DNA of 14,846 nucleotides from Clostridiales bacterium (lineage in GTDB: Bacteria; Bacillota; Clostridia; Oscillospirales; Ruminococcaceae). A program made the position numbers and the translations under genes. Positions within the stretch are counted from its first letter, which is position 1, and each line of letters opens with the position of its first letter. The DNA lies in contig JAAZIT010000386.1 in NCBI GenBank assembly GCA_012800685.1, positions 1 to 14,846 on the forward strand, read 5' to 3'. This document shows positions 1-7,540 of the stretch, piece after piece. Below the pieces are notes generated by a model. That model was given only the letters and a program-made list of their open reading frames with translations. It was not told the DNA's origin and did not search any database.

Positions 1-21
1 ATAAGACTTGGAAACGACTAA
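1..21 (+). CDS. dnaN: DNA polymerase III sliding clamp, last codons (partial)
   Basis: The first 21 bases read in frame as I-R-L-G-N-D followed by TAA. Beta-clamp proteins typically end in a -LP(V/I)RL- strand, and dnaN normally lies directly upstream of yaaA and recF in Firmicutes. I therefore infer that this is the extreme 3' end of dnaN, the processivity clamp of the replicative polymerase. Only six residues are visible, so the call rests on gene order and the IRL tail. Confidence 0.45.
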   Translation: MRLGND

Positions 22-56
22 ATATTTAACTCTACATAATTTGGAGGTTAAAAATA

Positions 57-290
57 ATGAAAAAAGATACTGTTCAAATAAAAACAGAATTTATTAAATT
101 AGATTCTTTTTTAAAATTCACTGGTATTGTTGAAACTGGTGGAATTGGTAAAGAAGTTATTGCTGAGGGTAGAATTAAGGTAAATGGTGAGGTTTGCACA
201 ATGCGAGGGAAAAAGCTTCGTGATGGTGATATAATTATCATTGATGAAATGGACCTTGAACTTACAATTTCACAAACACCCCAGGAATAA
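57..290 (+). CDS. yaaA: S4-domain RNA-binding protein YaaA
   Basis: This 77-residue protein is almost entirely one S4 RNA-binding fold. Residues about 14-60 carry the LDSFLKFTGIVETGG helix-turn and the EGRIKVNGEVCTMRGKKLRDGD segment that forms the RNA-contacting loop. The family is the short S4 protein found between dnaN and recF in Firmicutes (YaaA/RlbA). It is thought to act with ribosomal RNA or ribosome assembly, but its substrate is not established. The ATG at 57 is supported by GGAGG at 43-47, about nine bases upstream. The gene is followed after 16 bases by recF, so the two are likely co-transcribed, perhaps from a promoter upstream of dnaN. Length and position are normal for the family. 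Confidence 0.88.
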   Translation: MKKDTVQIKTEFIKLDSFLKFTGIVETGGIGKEVIAEGRIKVNGEVCTMRGKKLRDGDIIIIDEMDLELTISQTPQE

Positions 291-306
291 ATTAGAGGTT
301 TAAAGA

Positions 307-1419
307 TTGAAAATAAATTCTATAAAAATTAATGGATATAAAAACCTTAGAAATGTCGAAATTGAGCCTTTTGAAAAAACAAATATAATATTTGGGGATA
401 ATGCTCAGGGAAAAACTAACTTAATAGAAGCAATTTGGATAAGCTCTGGTGTAAAAAGCTTTAGAGGCACTAGAGATAGAGATTTTGTTGATATAAATGG
501 GGAAAGAGCTGAAATAGAAGTTACCTTTGAAAATAGCTTTAGAACTCAAACTATTAAAATTGCTTGTGCAAGACCAAATGTTAGAGAGAAAAGTGTAACG
601 TTAAATGGAGTTAAGCTAGGTTCTGTTTCAAAGCTTTTTGGAAATTTAAATTGTGTTGTTTTTACTCCAGAGGATTTAGAGCTTTCTAAGGGTTCGCCTG
701 ATAATAGAAGAAGCTTTGTGGATTTAAGCGTAAGTCAAATTAAAAATTCATATAGCAGTGTTATTTCAAAATACGATAATATTCTTCAGCAGAGAAATAC
801 TTTGCTAAAAAATATAAATTATGGGTCATCTAAAAAAGATGAGCTTGAAGTATGGGATATTCAGCTTGCTAGACTAGGGGCTTATATCTCCATGCTTAGG
901 TATAACTATGTCAAAAAGCTAAATTCATTTACGAAAAAGCTATACAATCAGATTTCATCAGGAAGAGAAGAACTTGAGCTTTTTTATAATTCAAGTGTCT
1001 TTAAAGATCTTGAGGGTGAAGAAGATTTTAATGGGAAAATGGCAGAGGAATATCTTGATTTGCTAAAAAGTACTTTATATGAAGATTTAAAGTTTGGGTT
1101 TACTCAAAAAGGCGTTCATAGAGATGATGTGATTTCAACGCTAGATAAATTAAATACAAGGGAATTTGGATCACAGGGACAAAATCGTTCTGTTGCACTT
1201 GTAATGAAGCTGGCACAGGCGTATATTCTTTTTGAAGAAACAGATGAAGAACCTGTTATACTTCTTGATGACGTGCTTTCAGAGCTTGATGCAGGAAGAC
1301 AAGAATTTGTAAAATCAAAAATTGAAAATTTTCAGATTTTTATTACCTGTTGCGAAAAACCTAATCATAAAACCGATAATCAAAAGCTCTTTGAAGTAAA
1401 AAGTGGGCATATTCTATAA
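307..1419 (+). CDS. recF: DNA replication and repair protein RecF
   Basis: RecF is an SMC/ABC-like ATPase that binds gapped DNA and, with RecO and RecR, loads RecA in recombinational repair. At 370 residues it has the usual length. The Walker A motif GDNAQGKT is at residues 30-37, the ABC signature GSQGQ at 288-292, and the Walker B/D-loop LLDDVLSELD at 319-328. The start codon is TTG at 307, preceded by AGAGG at 294-298 with a spacing of 8; no ATG fits better. The gene follows yaaA by 16 bases. The stop TAA at 1417-1419 is followed at once by an in-frame imperfect copy of the last six codons plus a second stop (1420-1440), which is reported as a finding. Confidence 0.96.
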   Translation: MKINSIKINGYKNLRNVEIEPFEKTNIIFGDNAQGKTNLIEAIWISSGVKSFRGTRDRDFVDINGERAEIEVTFENSFRTQTIKIACARPNVREKSVTLNGVKLGSVSKLFGNLNCVVFTPEDLELSKGSPDNRRSFVDLSVSQIKNSYSSVISKYDNILQQRNTLLKNINYGSSKKDELEVWDIQLARLGAYISMLRYNYVKKLNSFTKKLYNQISSGREELELFYNSSVFKDLEGEEDFNGKMAEEYLDLLKSTLYEDLKFGFTQKGVHRDDVISTLDKLNTREFGSQGQNRSVALVMKLAQAYILFEETDEEPVILLDDVLSELDAGRQEFVKSKIENFQIFITCCEKPNHKTDNQKLFEVKSGHIL

Positions 1420-1440
1420 AAAAGTGGACATATTTTGTAG
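1399..1440 (+). repeat. 21-bp tandem duplication of the recF 3' end, including the stop codon
   Basis: Bases 1399-1419 encode K-S-G-H-I-L-stop, the real end of recF. Bases 1420-1440 encode the same K-S-G-H-I-L-stop in the same frame. The copies match at 17 of 21 positions. The four differences are GGG/GGA, CTA/TTG (two changes) and TAA/TAG, and all are synonymous. This is read directly from the sequence; the origin of the duplication is inference. Confidence 0.9.
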
Positions 1441-1546
1441 GAAAATATGATTTCAGCCATTAAGTATTAAATATTAATAATAAGTTTTTAGTTATTTCTA
1501 ATAGTAAAAAAAGAATTAATAATAATAAAGAAATTCAGGTGTAAAA

Positions 1547-1816
1547 ATGTATCTTCATTTAGGAAATGATATTTTAATAAATACAAAAAACCTTATAGGA
1601 ATTTTTGATATAGAAAATTCATCAACTTCACAAAACACAAAGAATTTTTTAAGTAATGCAGGAAAAACGGATAGAGTTTTTAATGTTTCTTATGAAATGC
1701 CAAAAACATTTATAGTTTGTATAGATGAAGATTTAAAAGAGACAGTATATATTTCTCAAATATCATGTGCAACGCTAAGGAAAAGAATTAAAATAGCCCA
1801 AACACAGGGTTATTAG
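1547..1816 (+). CDS. remB: DUF370 protein, RemB/YaaB type
   Basis: This is an 89-residue protein starting MYLHLGNDILI. The start matches the DUF370 family, whose Bacillus members RemA (YlzA) and RemB (YaaB) affect extracellular-matrix gene expression. RemA is a DNA-binding activator; the role of RemB is less clear. In Bacillus, yaaB lies between recF and gyrB, exactly as here, which favours the RemB subfamily. The N-terminal strand pair (YLHLGNDILINTKNLIGIFDI) and the C-terminal ISQISCATLRKRI segment are the recognisable family parts. There is no membrane segment. The start ATG at 1547 has AGGTG at 1537-1541, a modest ribosome binding site. The 127-nt gap after recF may mean separate transcription, but I see no convincing promoter. 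A regulatory role in this organism is inference. Confidence 0.82.
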   Translation: MYLHLGNDILINTKNLIGIFDIENSSTSQNTKNFLSNAGKTDRVFNVSYEMPKTFIVCIDEDLKETVYISQISCATLRKRIKIAQTQGY

Positions 1817-1901
1817 TTGTTAAATATTAAGAAATTTTATATAGATTAATAGTTGATAGTAATTATTAATTATATCACGAGAAAATAGTAATTGCCATTT
1901 A

Positions 1902-1907
1902 TATAAT
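1902..1907 (+). promoter_or_regulatory. Possible -10 element upstream of gyrB
   Basis: A perfect TATAAT lies in the 234-nt spacer between the RemB-type gene and gyrB, but the bases 17 nt upstream (GAGAAA) do not resemble a -35 box. The whole spacer is very AT-rich, so chance occurrence is likely. It is recorded as the best single candidate for a gyrB promoter. Confidence 0.2.
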
Positions 1908-1947
1908 CAAGCAATTATTAAGATAATTTATTAGAAAATAATCAAAT

Positions 1948-1978
1948 AAGTAATTAGAAACTAGCAATTAGTAATCAG
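1948..1978 (+). repeat. Dispersed AGTAATTAG-type intergenic repeat, copy 1
   Basis: The segment contains AAGTAATTAGAAACTA followed by GCAATTAGTAATCAG. The first 16 bases recur with one change at 11564-11579 (AAGTAACTAGAAACTA). The whole, minus an internal AAACTAG, recurs at 14232-14249 (AAGTAATTAGCAATTAGT). All three copies are intergenic. The similarity is seen directly; whether this is a true repeat family is inference, because the AT-rich background raises the chance of coincidence. Confidence 0.55.
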
Positions 1979-2006
1979 GATTTTAGTATATGATGAAGTT
2001 TAGTTT

Positions 2007-2042
2007 GAATTAATTAATTCAGACAGTCTCTGATTTTCAGAG
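2007..2042 (+). promoter_or_regulatory. Palindrome and hairpin in the gyrB leader
   Basis: A perfect 14-bp palindrome GAATTAATTAATTC spans 2007-2020. It is followed by a hairpin with a 6-bp stem (CTCTGA 2028-2033, TCAGAG 2037-2042) and a TTT loop. The hairpin ends 3-5 bases before the AAAGGA ribosome binding site of gyrB, so it could affect translation or serve as an operator. No T-run follows, so it is not a terminator. Its function is unknown. Confidence 0.4.
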
Positions 2043-2062
2043 CAGAAAGGATGATAGTTTTA

Positions 2063-4042
2063 ATGAGTGATGTTGTAGAAAAAAGCACCATGGATGAATT
2101 TGACCAACACATTTCAGAGGTTGACAAAGAAAATAGCTATGATGAAATGCAAATTCAAGTTTTGGAAGGCTTAGAGGCGGTAAGAAAACGTCCAGGAATG
2201 TATATTGGTTCAACTGGTTCTAAAGGTCTTCACCACTTGGTTTATGAAATTGTAACAAACTCAATTGACGAGGCATTGGCAGGATTTTGTACTGAAATTA
2301 ATGTTGAATTATTAAGTAATAACATTGTTAAGGTTACAGATAATGGTCGTGGAATTCCAACAGGTATTCACCCAACAGAAGGCGTTTCGGCGGCAACTGT
2401 TGTATATACTGTACTCCACGCAGGAGGAAAATTCGGCGGTGGAGGATATAAGGTTGCTGGTGGACTTCACGGTGTTGGTGCGTCGGTAGTAAATGCCCTT
2501 TCTGAATGGTTAGAGATTGAAGTAAAAGACGGAACAAATATACATTTTCAGCACTTTGATAGAGGAAATTATGATGAAGAGCTAAAAATAGTTGGACAAA
2601 CCTCCGAAACTGGAACAATGGTTACCTTTAAACCTGATAATCAAATCTTTGAAGAATCAGTTGAATATGAATATACAACACTTTTAAAAATGCTTAGAGA
2701 ACAAGCATTCCTTAACGCAGGAGTTAGAATTGTTTTTACTGACAGGAGAAAAGAAGAGGTTGTTAGTGAGGTTTTACATTATGAGGGTGGTATTCGCCAA
2801 TTTGTAGAGCATATTCATAAAACAAAAGGACTAGATCCATTAACTTCTGAAGTTATTTATGTTGCTGGTCAAAAGGATGATGCAACTGCTGAGGTTGCAC
2901 TTCAATATAACGACTCTTATAACGAGTTAATTCTTTCATTTGCAAATAACGTTCATACTCCAGACGGAGGAACTCATGAAATAGGATTTAAAAATGCTCT
3001 GACAAAGGTTATTAACGAGTACGGAAAAAAGTTTGGACTTTTAAAAGACGGGGAAAAGCTTCTTGGTGATGACGTTAGAGAGGGACTTACAGCAATTATT
3101 TCTGTTAAGATGACAAACTGTGAGTTTGAAGGTCAAACAAAGGGACGTTTAGGAAATCCTGAGATTAAGCCACTTGTTGAATCTATTGTACAAGAAAAGC
3201 TTCTTAATTTTCTTGAGGAAAATCCATCTATTGCACGTGCAATATTTGATAAATCTGTTCAAGCACAAAAAGCTAGAGAAGCAGCTAAAAAAGCAAGAGA
3301 GCTAACAAGAAGAAAATCTGCTCTTGAATCTGCATCACTTCCTGGAAAGCTTGCTGACTGTGCAGAAAGAAACCCTGAATTTACAGAAATTTATATTGTA
3401 GAGGGAGATTCTGCTGGTGGTTCTGCAAAGGAAGGTAGAAACAGAAAATATCAAGCAATTTTACCACTTTGGGGAAAAATGCTAAACGTAGAAAAAGCTA
3501 GAATTGATAGAGTATACGGAAATGAAAAGCTAATGCCAGTTGTTACTGCACTTGGCACATCAATTGGTGAGGACTTTGACGTAACAAAGCTAAGATATGG
3601 GAAAGTTATAATAATGGCGGATGCGGACGTTGACGGAAGCCACATTAGGACGCTACTTCTTACATTCTTCTTTAGATTTATGAAGCCACTTATATCAGAG
3701 GGGCACGTGTATATTGCTCAGCCACCACTGTTTAAGGTAAGCCGTGGAAAACAGGCAAGATACGCATATTCAGACCCGGAAAGAGATATTTATATTTCAG
3801 AGCTTGCTGGAGAGGCTGGAAATAAAGTAGATGTTCAGCGTTATAAAGGTCTTGGTGAGATGGATCCTGAACAGCTTTGGGATACAACTATGAATCCTGA
3901 AACAAGAATAATGATAAAAATTTCTCTTGAGGACGCAATGGAAGCTGATGAAACATTTACAATTCTTATGGGAGATAAGGTTCAGCCTAGACGTGAGTTT
4001 ATTGAAGCCAATGCAAGCTATGTTAAGGACCTCGATATATAA
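2063..4042 (+). CDS. gyrB: DNA gyrase subunit B
   Basis: GyrB is the ATPase subunit of gyrase, the type IIA topoisomerase that introduces negative supercoils as a GyrA2B2 complex. Numbering from the ATG at 2063 (659 residues), the GHKL ATPase domain has the N-box with NSIDEALAG, DNGRGIP at 93-99 and the GGGGYKVAGGLHGVG lid. The TOPRIM domain has EGDSAGG from E447 and the metal-binding D520/D522/D524, and QRYKGLGEM lies near the C-terminus. There is no large Gram-negative-type insertion. An in-frame ATG at 2051 would add four residues, but it abuts the AGAAAGG ribosome binding site (2044-2050), so 2063 is preferred. Linkage to gyrA favours GyrB over ParE. Residue 470, equivalent to E. coli K447, is Trp (PLWGKMLNVEKAR). 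Confidence 0.97.
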   Translation: MSDVVEKSTMDEFDQHISEVDKENSYDEMQIQVLEGLEAVRKRPGMYIGSTGSKGLHHLVYEIVTNSIDEALAGFCTEINVELLSNNIVKVTDNGRGIPTGIHPTEGVSAATVVYTVLHAGGKFGGGGYKVAGGLHGVGASVVNALSEWLEIEVKDGTNIHFQHFDRGNYDEELKIVGQTSETGTMVTFKPDNQIFEESVEYEYTTLLKMLREQAFLNAGVRIVFTDRRKEEVVSEVLHYEGGIRQFVEHIHKTKGLDPLTSEVIYVAGQKDDATAEVALQYNDSYNELILSFANNVHTPDGGTHEIGFKNALTKVINEYGKKFGLLKDGEKLLGDDVREGLTAIISVKMTNCEFEGQTKGRLGNPEIKPLVESIVQEKLLNFLEENPSIARAIFDKSVQAQKAREAAKKARELTRRKSALESASLPGKLADCAERNPEFTEIYIVEGDSAGGSAKEGRNRKYQAILPLWGKMLNVEKARIDRVYGNEKLMPVVTALGTSIGEDFDVTKLRYGKVIIMADADVDGSHIRTLLLTFFFRFMKPLISEGHVYIAQPPLFKVSRGKQARYAYSDPERDIYISELAGEAGNKVDVQRYKGLGEMDPEQLWDTTMNPETRIMIKISLEDAMEADETFTILMGDKVQPRREFIEANASYVKDLDI

Positions 4043-4073
4043 GTTTAATTGAGCTTCAAAGGAGATAAAAATA

Positions 4074-4778
4074 ATGAGCAAAAAAAAAGAAAACATAGTT
4101 TTAGAAGATGAAAGCACCAAAGAAATTGCCAAACTGATTGAACCGAATGAAGATAGTAGTAGTTGTAGTAATAGAGAGAATGAAATAGCAATTACTAGTA
4201 GTGATGTTAATGAAGAAAAAACCAAAATAGAAATGCCAAAAGGACAGGTTATTGAAAAATTTAATTATAATATTAAAGCAGATGAAAGTGGAGAAGGATA
4301 TAAGTTTTATCAAAGACAATACGTAAGAAAGTACAACATAAAAATTACAATAGGTATTGGGTTTGCATTTCTGTGCTTTTTAATACTTACAATAATTGAT
4401 CCAAAATCAGGTATTAATTGGGTAGCAAGCTTAGTAATGTTAACGGCTATTGCAATTTTATGGCTTAATCCGATAATTCTAAGAAAAAGTATAGTAAAGG
4501 CACTAAAACCACTTGAAAATGATACATACATATTTAGTATTTTTGAAGATGGTTTTACAATTGAAACTATTATGTCTGATAAAGAGTTTGAAGATGGTGA
4601 GATTAGATATCAGCCAGAGCCTATGGTAATTTGGTTTAAGGATAAAAATTATATAATTCAAGAAACTGAAAAAATAATGCTCCTTATAATTGGAGAAAAA
4701 AATCAATTAATATATTTTATACCAAAAAGGTGTTTTGAACCAAAACAGATAGAAATAATAAAAGAAAATCTAAAATAA
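4074..4778 (+). CDS. YcxB-like two-helix membrane protein between gyrB and gyrA
   Basis: The 234-residue protein has three parts. Residues 1-75 are charged and low in complexity, with a serine stretch EDSSSCSN encoded by AGT-like triplet repeats at 4154-4174. Two hydrophobic helices follow at about 91-108 and 115-136, separated by a short DPKSGIN turn. A C-terminal cytoplasmic domain (about 140-234) shows the YcxB-like pattern: a YIFSIFEDGF strand, then a W-F-K-x-K-N-Y-I-I-x-E segment, and near the end IPKRCFEPKQ. YcxB-like proteins are small membrane proteins of unknown function. The ATG at 4074 has AAAGGAGA at 4058-4065. The gene starts 31 nt after gyrB and ends 36 nt before gyrA, so it is probably co-transcribed with both. 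Any link to gyrase is unproven. It looks more AT-rich and less codon-adapted than its neighbours. Confidence 0.75.
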   Translation: MSKKKENIVLEDESTKEIAKLIEPNEDSSSCSNRENEIAITSSDVNEEKTKIEMPKGQVIEKFNYNIKADESGEGYKFYQRQYVRKYNIKITIGIGFAFLCFLILTIIDPKSGINWVASLVMLTAIAILWLNPIILRKSIVKALKPLENDTYIFSIFEDGFTIETIMSDKEFEDGEIRYQPEPMVIWFKDKNYIIQETEKIMLLIIGEKNQLIYFIPKRCFEPKQIEIIKENLK

Positions 4779-4814
4779 CAACTACGTTTTAACATATTTA
4801 ATTTAGAAAAGAGT

Positions 4815-7433
4815 GTGGGAAATTTGCAAAATAACAACTCAAAGGTTATTATAAAGGATATTAATGATGAAATGAAAACCTCCTTTCTTCAATATTCTAT
4901 GGCAGTTATCGTTTCAAGAGCATTGCCAGATGTCCGTGACGGATTGAAGCCCGTTCATAGACGTATCCTTTATACTCTTCACGAAAATGGGCTTACACCA
5001 GATAAGGCATACCGTAAATGTGCTGATACTGTAGGTTCTGTACTAGGACGTTATCACCCTCATGGTGATGCATCTGTTTATGATGCTTTGGTTAGAATGG
5101 CTCAGTCATTTTCTCTAAGATATCCACTTATTGACGGACACGGAAACTTTGGTTCAATTGACGGCGACCCTCCGGCTGCTTATCGTTATACAGAGGCTAG
5201 AATGTCAAAAATTGCTGTTGATATGCTAACTGATATTAATAAAGAAACAGTCCCTTTTCAAACAAACTATGATGACCGTTTAAGAGAACCTGTTGTACTT
5301 CCATCACGTTTTCCAAATCTTCTTTGTAATGGTTCAACTGGTATTGCTGTTGGTATGGCAACAAATATTCCACCTCATAACCTAAATGAGGTTATTGGAG
5401 CAATGAAGCTTTTAGTTGAAAATCCAGATGCAACAATGGACGAGCTTATGGAGTGCATTAAAGGTCCTGACTTTCCAACTGGTGGAATTATCATGGGTAA
5501 AGCTGCTATTCGTGCCGCATATGGAACTGGTAGAGGGAAAATAACACTTAGAGGAAAAACCTGCATTGAAGAAATTAAGGGAAGAAATTGCATTATTGTA
5601 AATGAAATTCCTTACATGGTTAATAAGGCGAGATTAATTGAGAATATGGCTCAGCTTGTTAAGGATAAGAGAATAGACGGCATTTATGACCTTCGTGATG
5701 AATCAGATAGAGAGGGTATGAGAATTGTTATCGAGCTTAAAAGAGATGCAATTCCAAATGTTGTACTTAATAAGTTGTTTAGATATACCCAGCTTCAAGA
5801 CACTGTTGGTGTAATTATGCTTGCATTAGTTAATGGAATTCCAAAGGTACTAACGTTAAAACAGATGCTTGTAGAATACCTTGACTTCCAAGTTGAGGTA
5901 ATTACAAAGAGAACTCAATATGATTTAAGAAAAGCTAAGGAAAGAGCTCATATTTTAGAGGGACTATCAATTGCACTTGACTTTATTGATGAGGTTATTG
6001 AAATTCTTAAAAGCTCAAAGAGCATTCCTGCTGGTAAAATTAGACTTCAAGAGCGTTTTAATATTTCTGAAATTCAAGCGGAAGCAATTGTACAAATGAC
6101 AATTGGTAAGATTACTGGTCTTGAAAAACAGAAAATTATTGACGAGTTAGAGGCAATCCAAATTAAGATCCAAAACTTTGAAGATATTTTAGCAAGTCAT
6201 CAGAGAATTCTAGAAATAATTCTTGAAGAGGTTTCAGAAATTCAAAGAAGGTTTGGTGACGAGAGAAGAACCCAAATTGAAAATGTCAGTGGTGAGGTTG
6301 ATATTGAAGATTTAATTCCTGTTGAGGAAAATGTTGTAACTTATACAAACAACGGGTATATGAAGAGAATGCCTGTTACAGTGTATAAGGCTCAGAATAG
6401 AGGCGGACGTGGTGTTTCGGGAATGAAACAGCGTGAAGATGACTTTGTTGATGAGATGTTTATTAGCTCAACTCATGACCATGTTTTGTTTATAACAAAT
6501 AAGGGTATTATGTACCGATTGAAATGCTATGAAATTCCAGAGGGTTCAAAGGCATCAAGAGGAACAAATATCATTAATCTATTACCTCTTACAGAGGGTG
6601 AAAAACTAGCAGCAATGATTAAAACCTCGGATTTTGATGAGGGAAAATACATTGTTATGGTTACCAAAAGAGGTAGGATTAAGAGAACACCTCTTGAGGC
6701 ATATAAGAATGTTAGAAAAAATGGACTTATTGCTATCGGTCTTGACGAGGGTGATGAAATCGCTGGTGTTCGTATGACAGACGGAAGCAATGAGGTTATG
6801 GTTGCCACTAAAAATGGTATGGCTATTAAGTTCCATGAAACAAAAGCTAGAGCTATGTCAAGAACTGCTCATGGTGTTCGTGCTATTAAGCTAAGAGGTG
6901 ACGATAATGTTGTTGCTATGGCTAGGGTACGTGACGGGGCAACAGTTCTTACCGTTTCCGAAAAGGGATACGGAAGACGTAGTAGACTTGAGGACTATTC
7001 ATCACAAAACAGAGGTGGGTTTGGACGTCTTAACTATAAGGTTAACGACGAAAAAGGTGATGTTTGCGGAATCAAGGTTGTTGATGAAACTGATGATATT
7101 ATTATGATTTCTTCTGATGGTGTTGTTATAAGAATCCGTGCTTGTGACATAAGAGTTATGGGTAGATACGCAATGGGCGTACGCCTAATGAGAGTAAACA
7201 AGGATGAGAGAGTTGTAACATTTACTAGGGCTGAACATGATGACGATGCTGAAATTGCAGAGGTTGAGAAGCCAAGTGATGAAGAACTAGACGCTGAAGA
7301 AGCCGCAGCAGAAATTGAGGCAACTACAGAAACTAATGAATCAGAAGGCGCTAATGAAGCTAATGATACGGATAAAGAAACTGAAGTAAAAGAAGCTGAT
7401 AAAACTGATGATGAGACAAAAACAGAAGAATAA
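4815..7433 (+). CDS. gyrA: DNA gyrase subunit A
   Basis: GyrA is the DNA-breaking and DNA-wrapping subunit of gyrase. Numbered from the GTG at 4815 (872 residues), the winged-helix region has GRYHPHGDASVYD, and the catalytic tyrosine is Y125 in the RYTEARM motif. The C-terminal beta-pinwheel begins after about residue 510, with the GyrA box QNRGGRG at 527-533, which is diagnostic of gyrase over topoisomerase IV. About 65 residues rich in Asp/Glu form an unstructured acidic tail. A TTG at 4824 is a credible alternative start: AAAAGAGTG at 4807-4815 would be its ribosome binding site, and the catalytic tyrosine would then be residue 122, as in E. coli. The quinolone-contacting position equivalent to E. 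coli S83 is Ala (codon 5070-5072). The gene ends at a strong terminator. Confidence 0.97.
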   Translation: MGNLQNNNSKVIIKDINDEMKTSFLQYSMAVIVSRALPDVRDGLKPVHRRILYTLHENGLTPDKAYRKCADTVGSVLGRYHPHGDASVYDALVRMAQSFSLRYPLIDGHGNFGSIDGDPPAAYRYTEARMSKIAVDMLTDINKETVPFQTNYDDRLREPVVLPSRFPNLLCNGSTGIAVGMATNIPPHNLNEVIGAMKLLVENPDATMDELMECIKGPDFPTGGIIMGKAAIRAAYGTGRGKITLRGKTCIEEIKGRNCIIVNEIPYMVNKARLIENMAQLVKDKRIDGIYDLRDESDREGMRIVIELKRDAIPNVVLNKLFRYTQLQDTVGVIMLALVNGIPKVLTLKQMLVEYLDFQVEVITKRTQYDLRKAKERAHILEGLSIALDFIDEVIEILKSSKSIPAGKIRLQERFNISEIQAEAIVQMTIGKITGLEKQKIIDELEAIQIKIQNFEDILASHQRILEIILEEVSEIQRRFGDERRTQIENVSGEVDIEDLIPVEENVVTYTNNGYMKRMPVTVYKAQNRGGRGVSGMKQREDDFVDEMFISSTHDHVLFITNKGIMYRLKCYEIPEGSKASRGTNIINLLPLTEGEKLAAMIKTSDFDEGKYIVMVTKRGRIKRTPLEAYKNVRKNGLIAIGLDEGDEIAGVRMTDGSNEVMVATKNGMAIKFHETKARAMSRTAHGVRAIKLRGDDNVVAMARVRDGATVLTVSEKGYGRRSRLEDYSSQNRGGFGRLNYKVNDEKGDVCGIKVVDETDDIIMISSDGVVIRIRACDIRVMGRYAMGVRLMRVNKDERVVTFTRAEHDDDAEIAEVEKPSDEELDAEEAAAEIEATTETNESEGANEANDTDKETEVKEADKTDDETKTEE

Positions 7434-7463
7434 GCATTTATAAAGTTAAGACAAAATAATTAG

Positions 7464-7490
7464 AGAGCAACCATTAGGTTGCTCTTTTTT
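7464..7490 (+). terminator. Intrinsic terminator of gyrA
   Basis: A 9-bp perfect stem, AGAGCAACC (7464-7472) with GGTTGCTCT (7477-7485), closes an ATTA loop and is followed by a run of T to 7490. It lies 30 bases after the gyrA stop codon. This is a textbook Rho-independent terminator in the plus direction. Confidence 0.93.
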
Positions 7491-7540
7491 GTTGTATTAT
7501 AGGTCATACTATATTAGCTATGAGTTGTTATAAAATAATA

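Noticed and set aside
1420..1546. Terminator after recF
   Set aside because: The 8-bp inverted repeat CATATTTT/AAAATATG (1429-1449) is all A-T except its end pair and has no T-run, so it is not a credible intrinsic terminator.
1990..2013. A seven-codon leader peptide upstream of gyrB (MMKFSLN)
   Set aside because: It has only a weak CAGGA upstream, no regulatory codon pattern, and no terminator/antiterminator pair follows it. Short ORFs like this are expected by chance.
2063..4042. Topoisomerase IV subunit ParE instead of GyrB
   Set aside because: The downstream partner has the GyrA box QNRGGRG, and the locus is the recF-gyrB-gyrA origin cluster.
6527..6836. Antisense reading frames opposite gyrA
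   Set aside because: Two overlapping minus-strand frames are open here, but they lack ribosome binding sites and recognisable domains. They are shadows of the highly constrained gyrA sequence.
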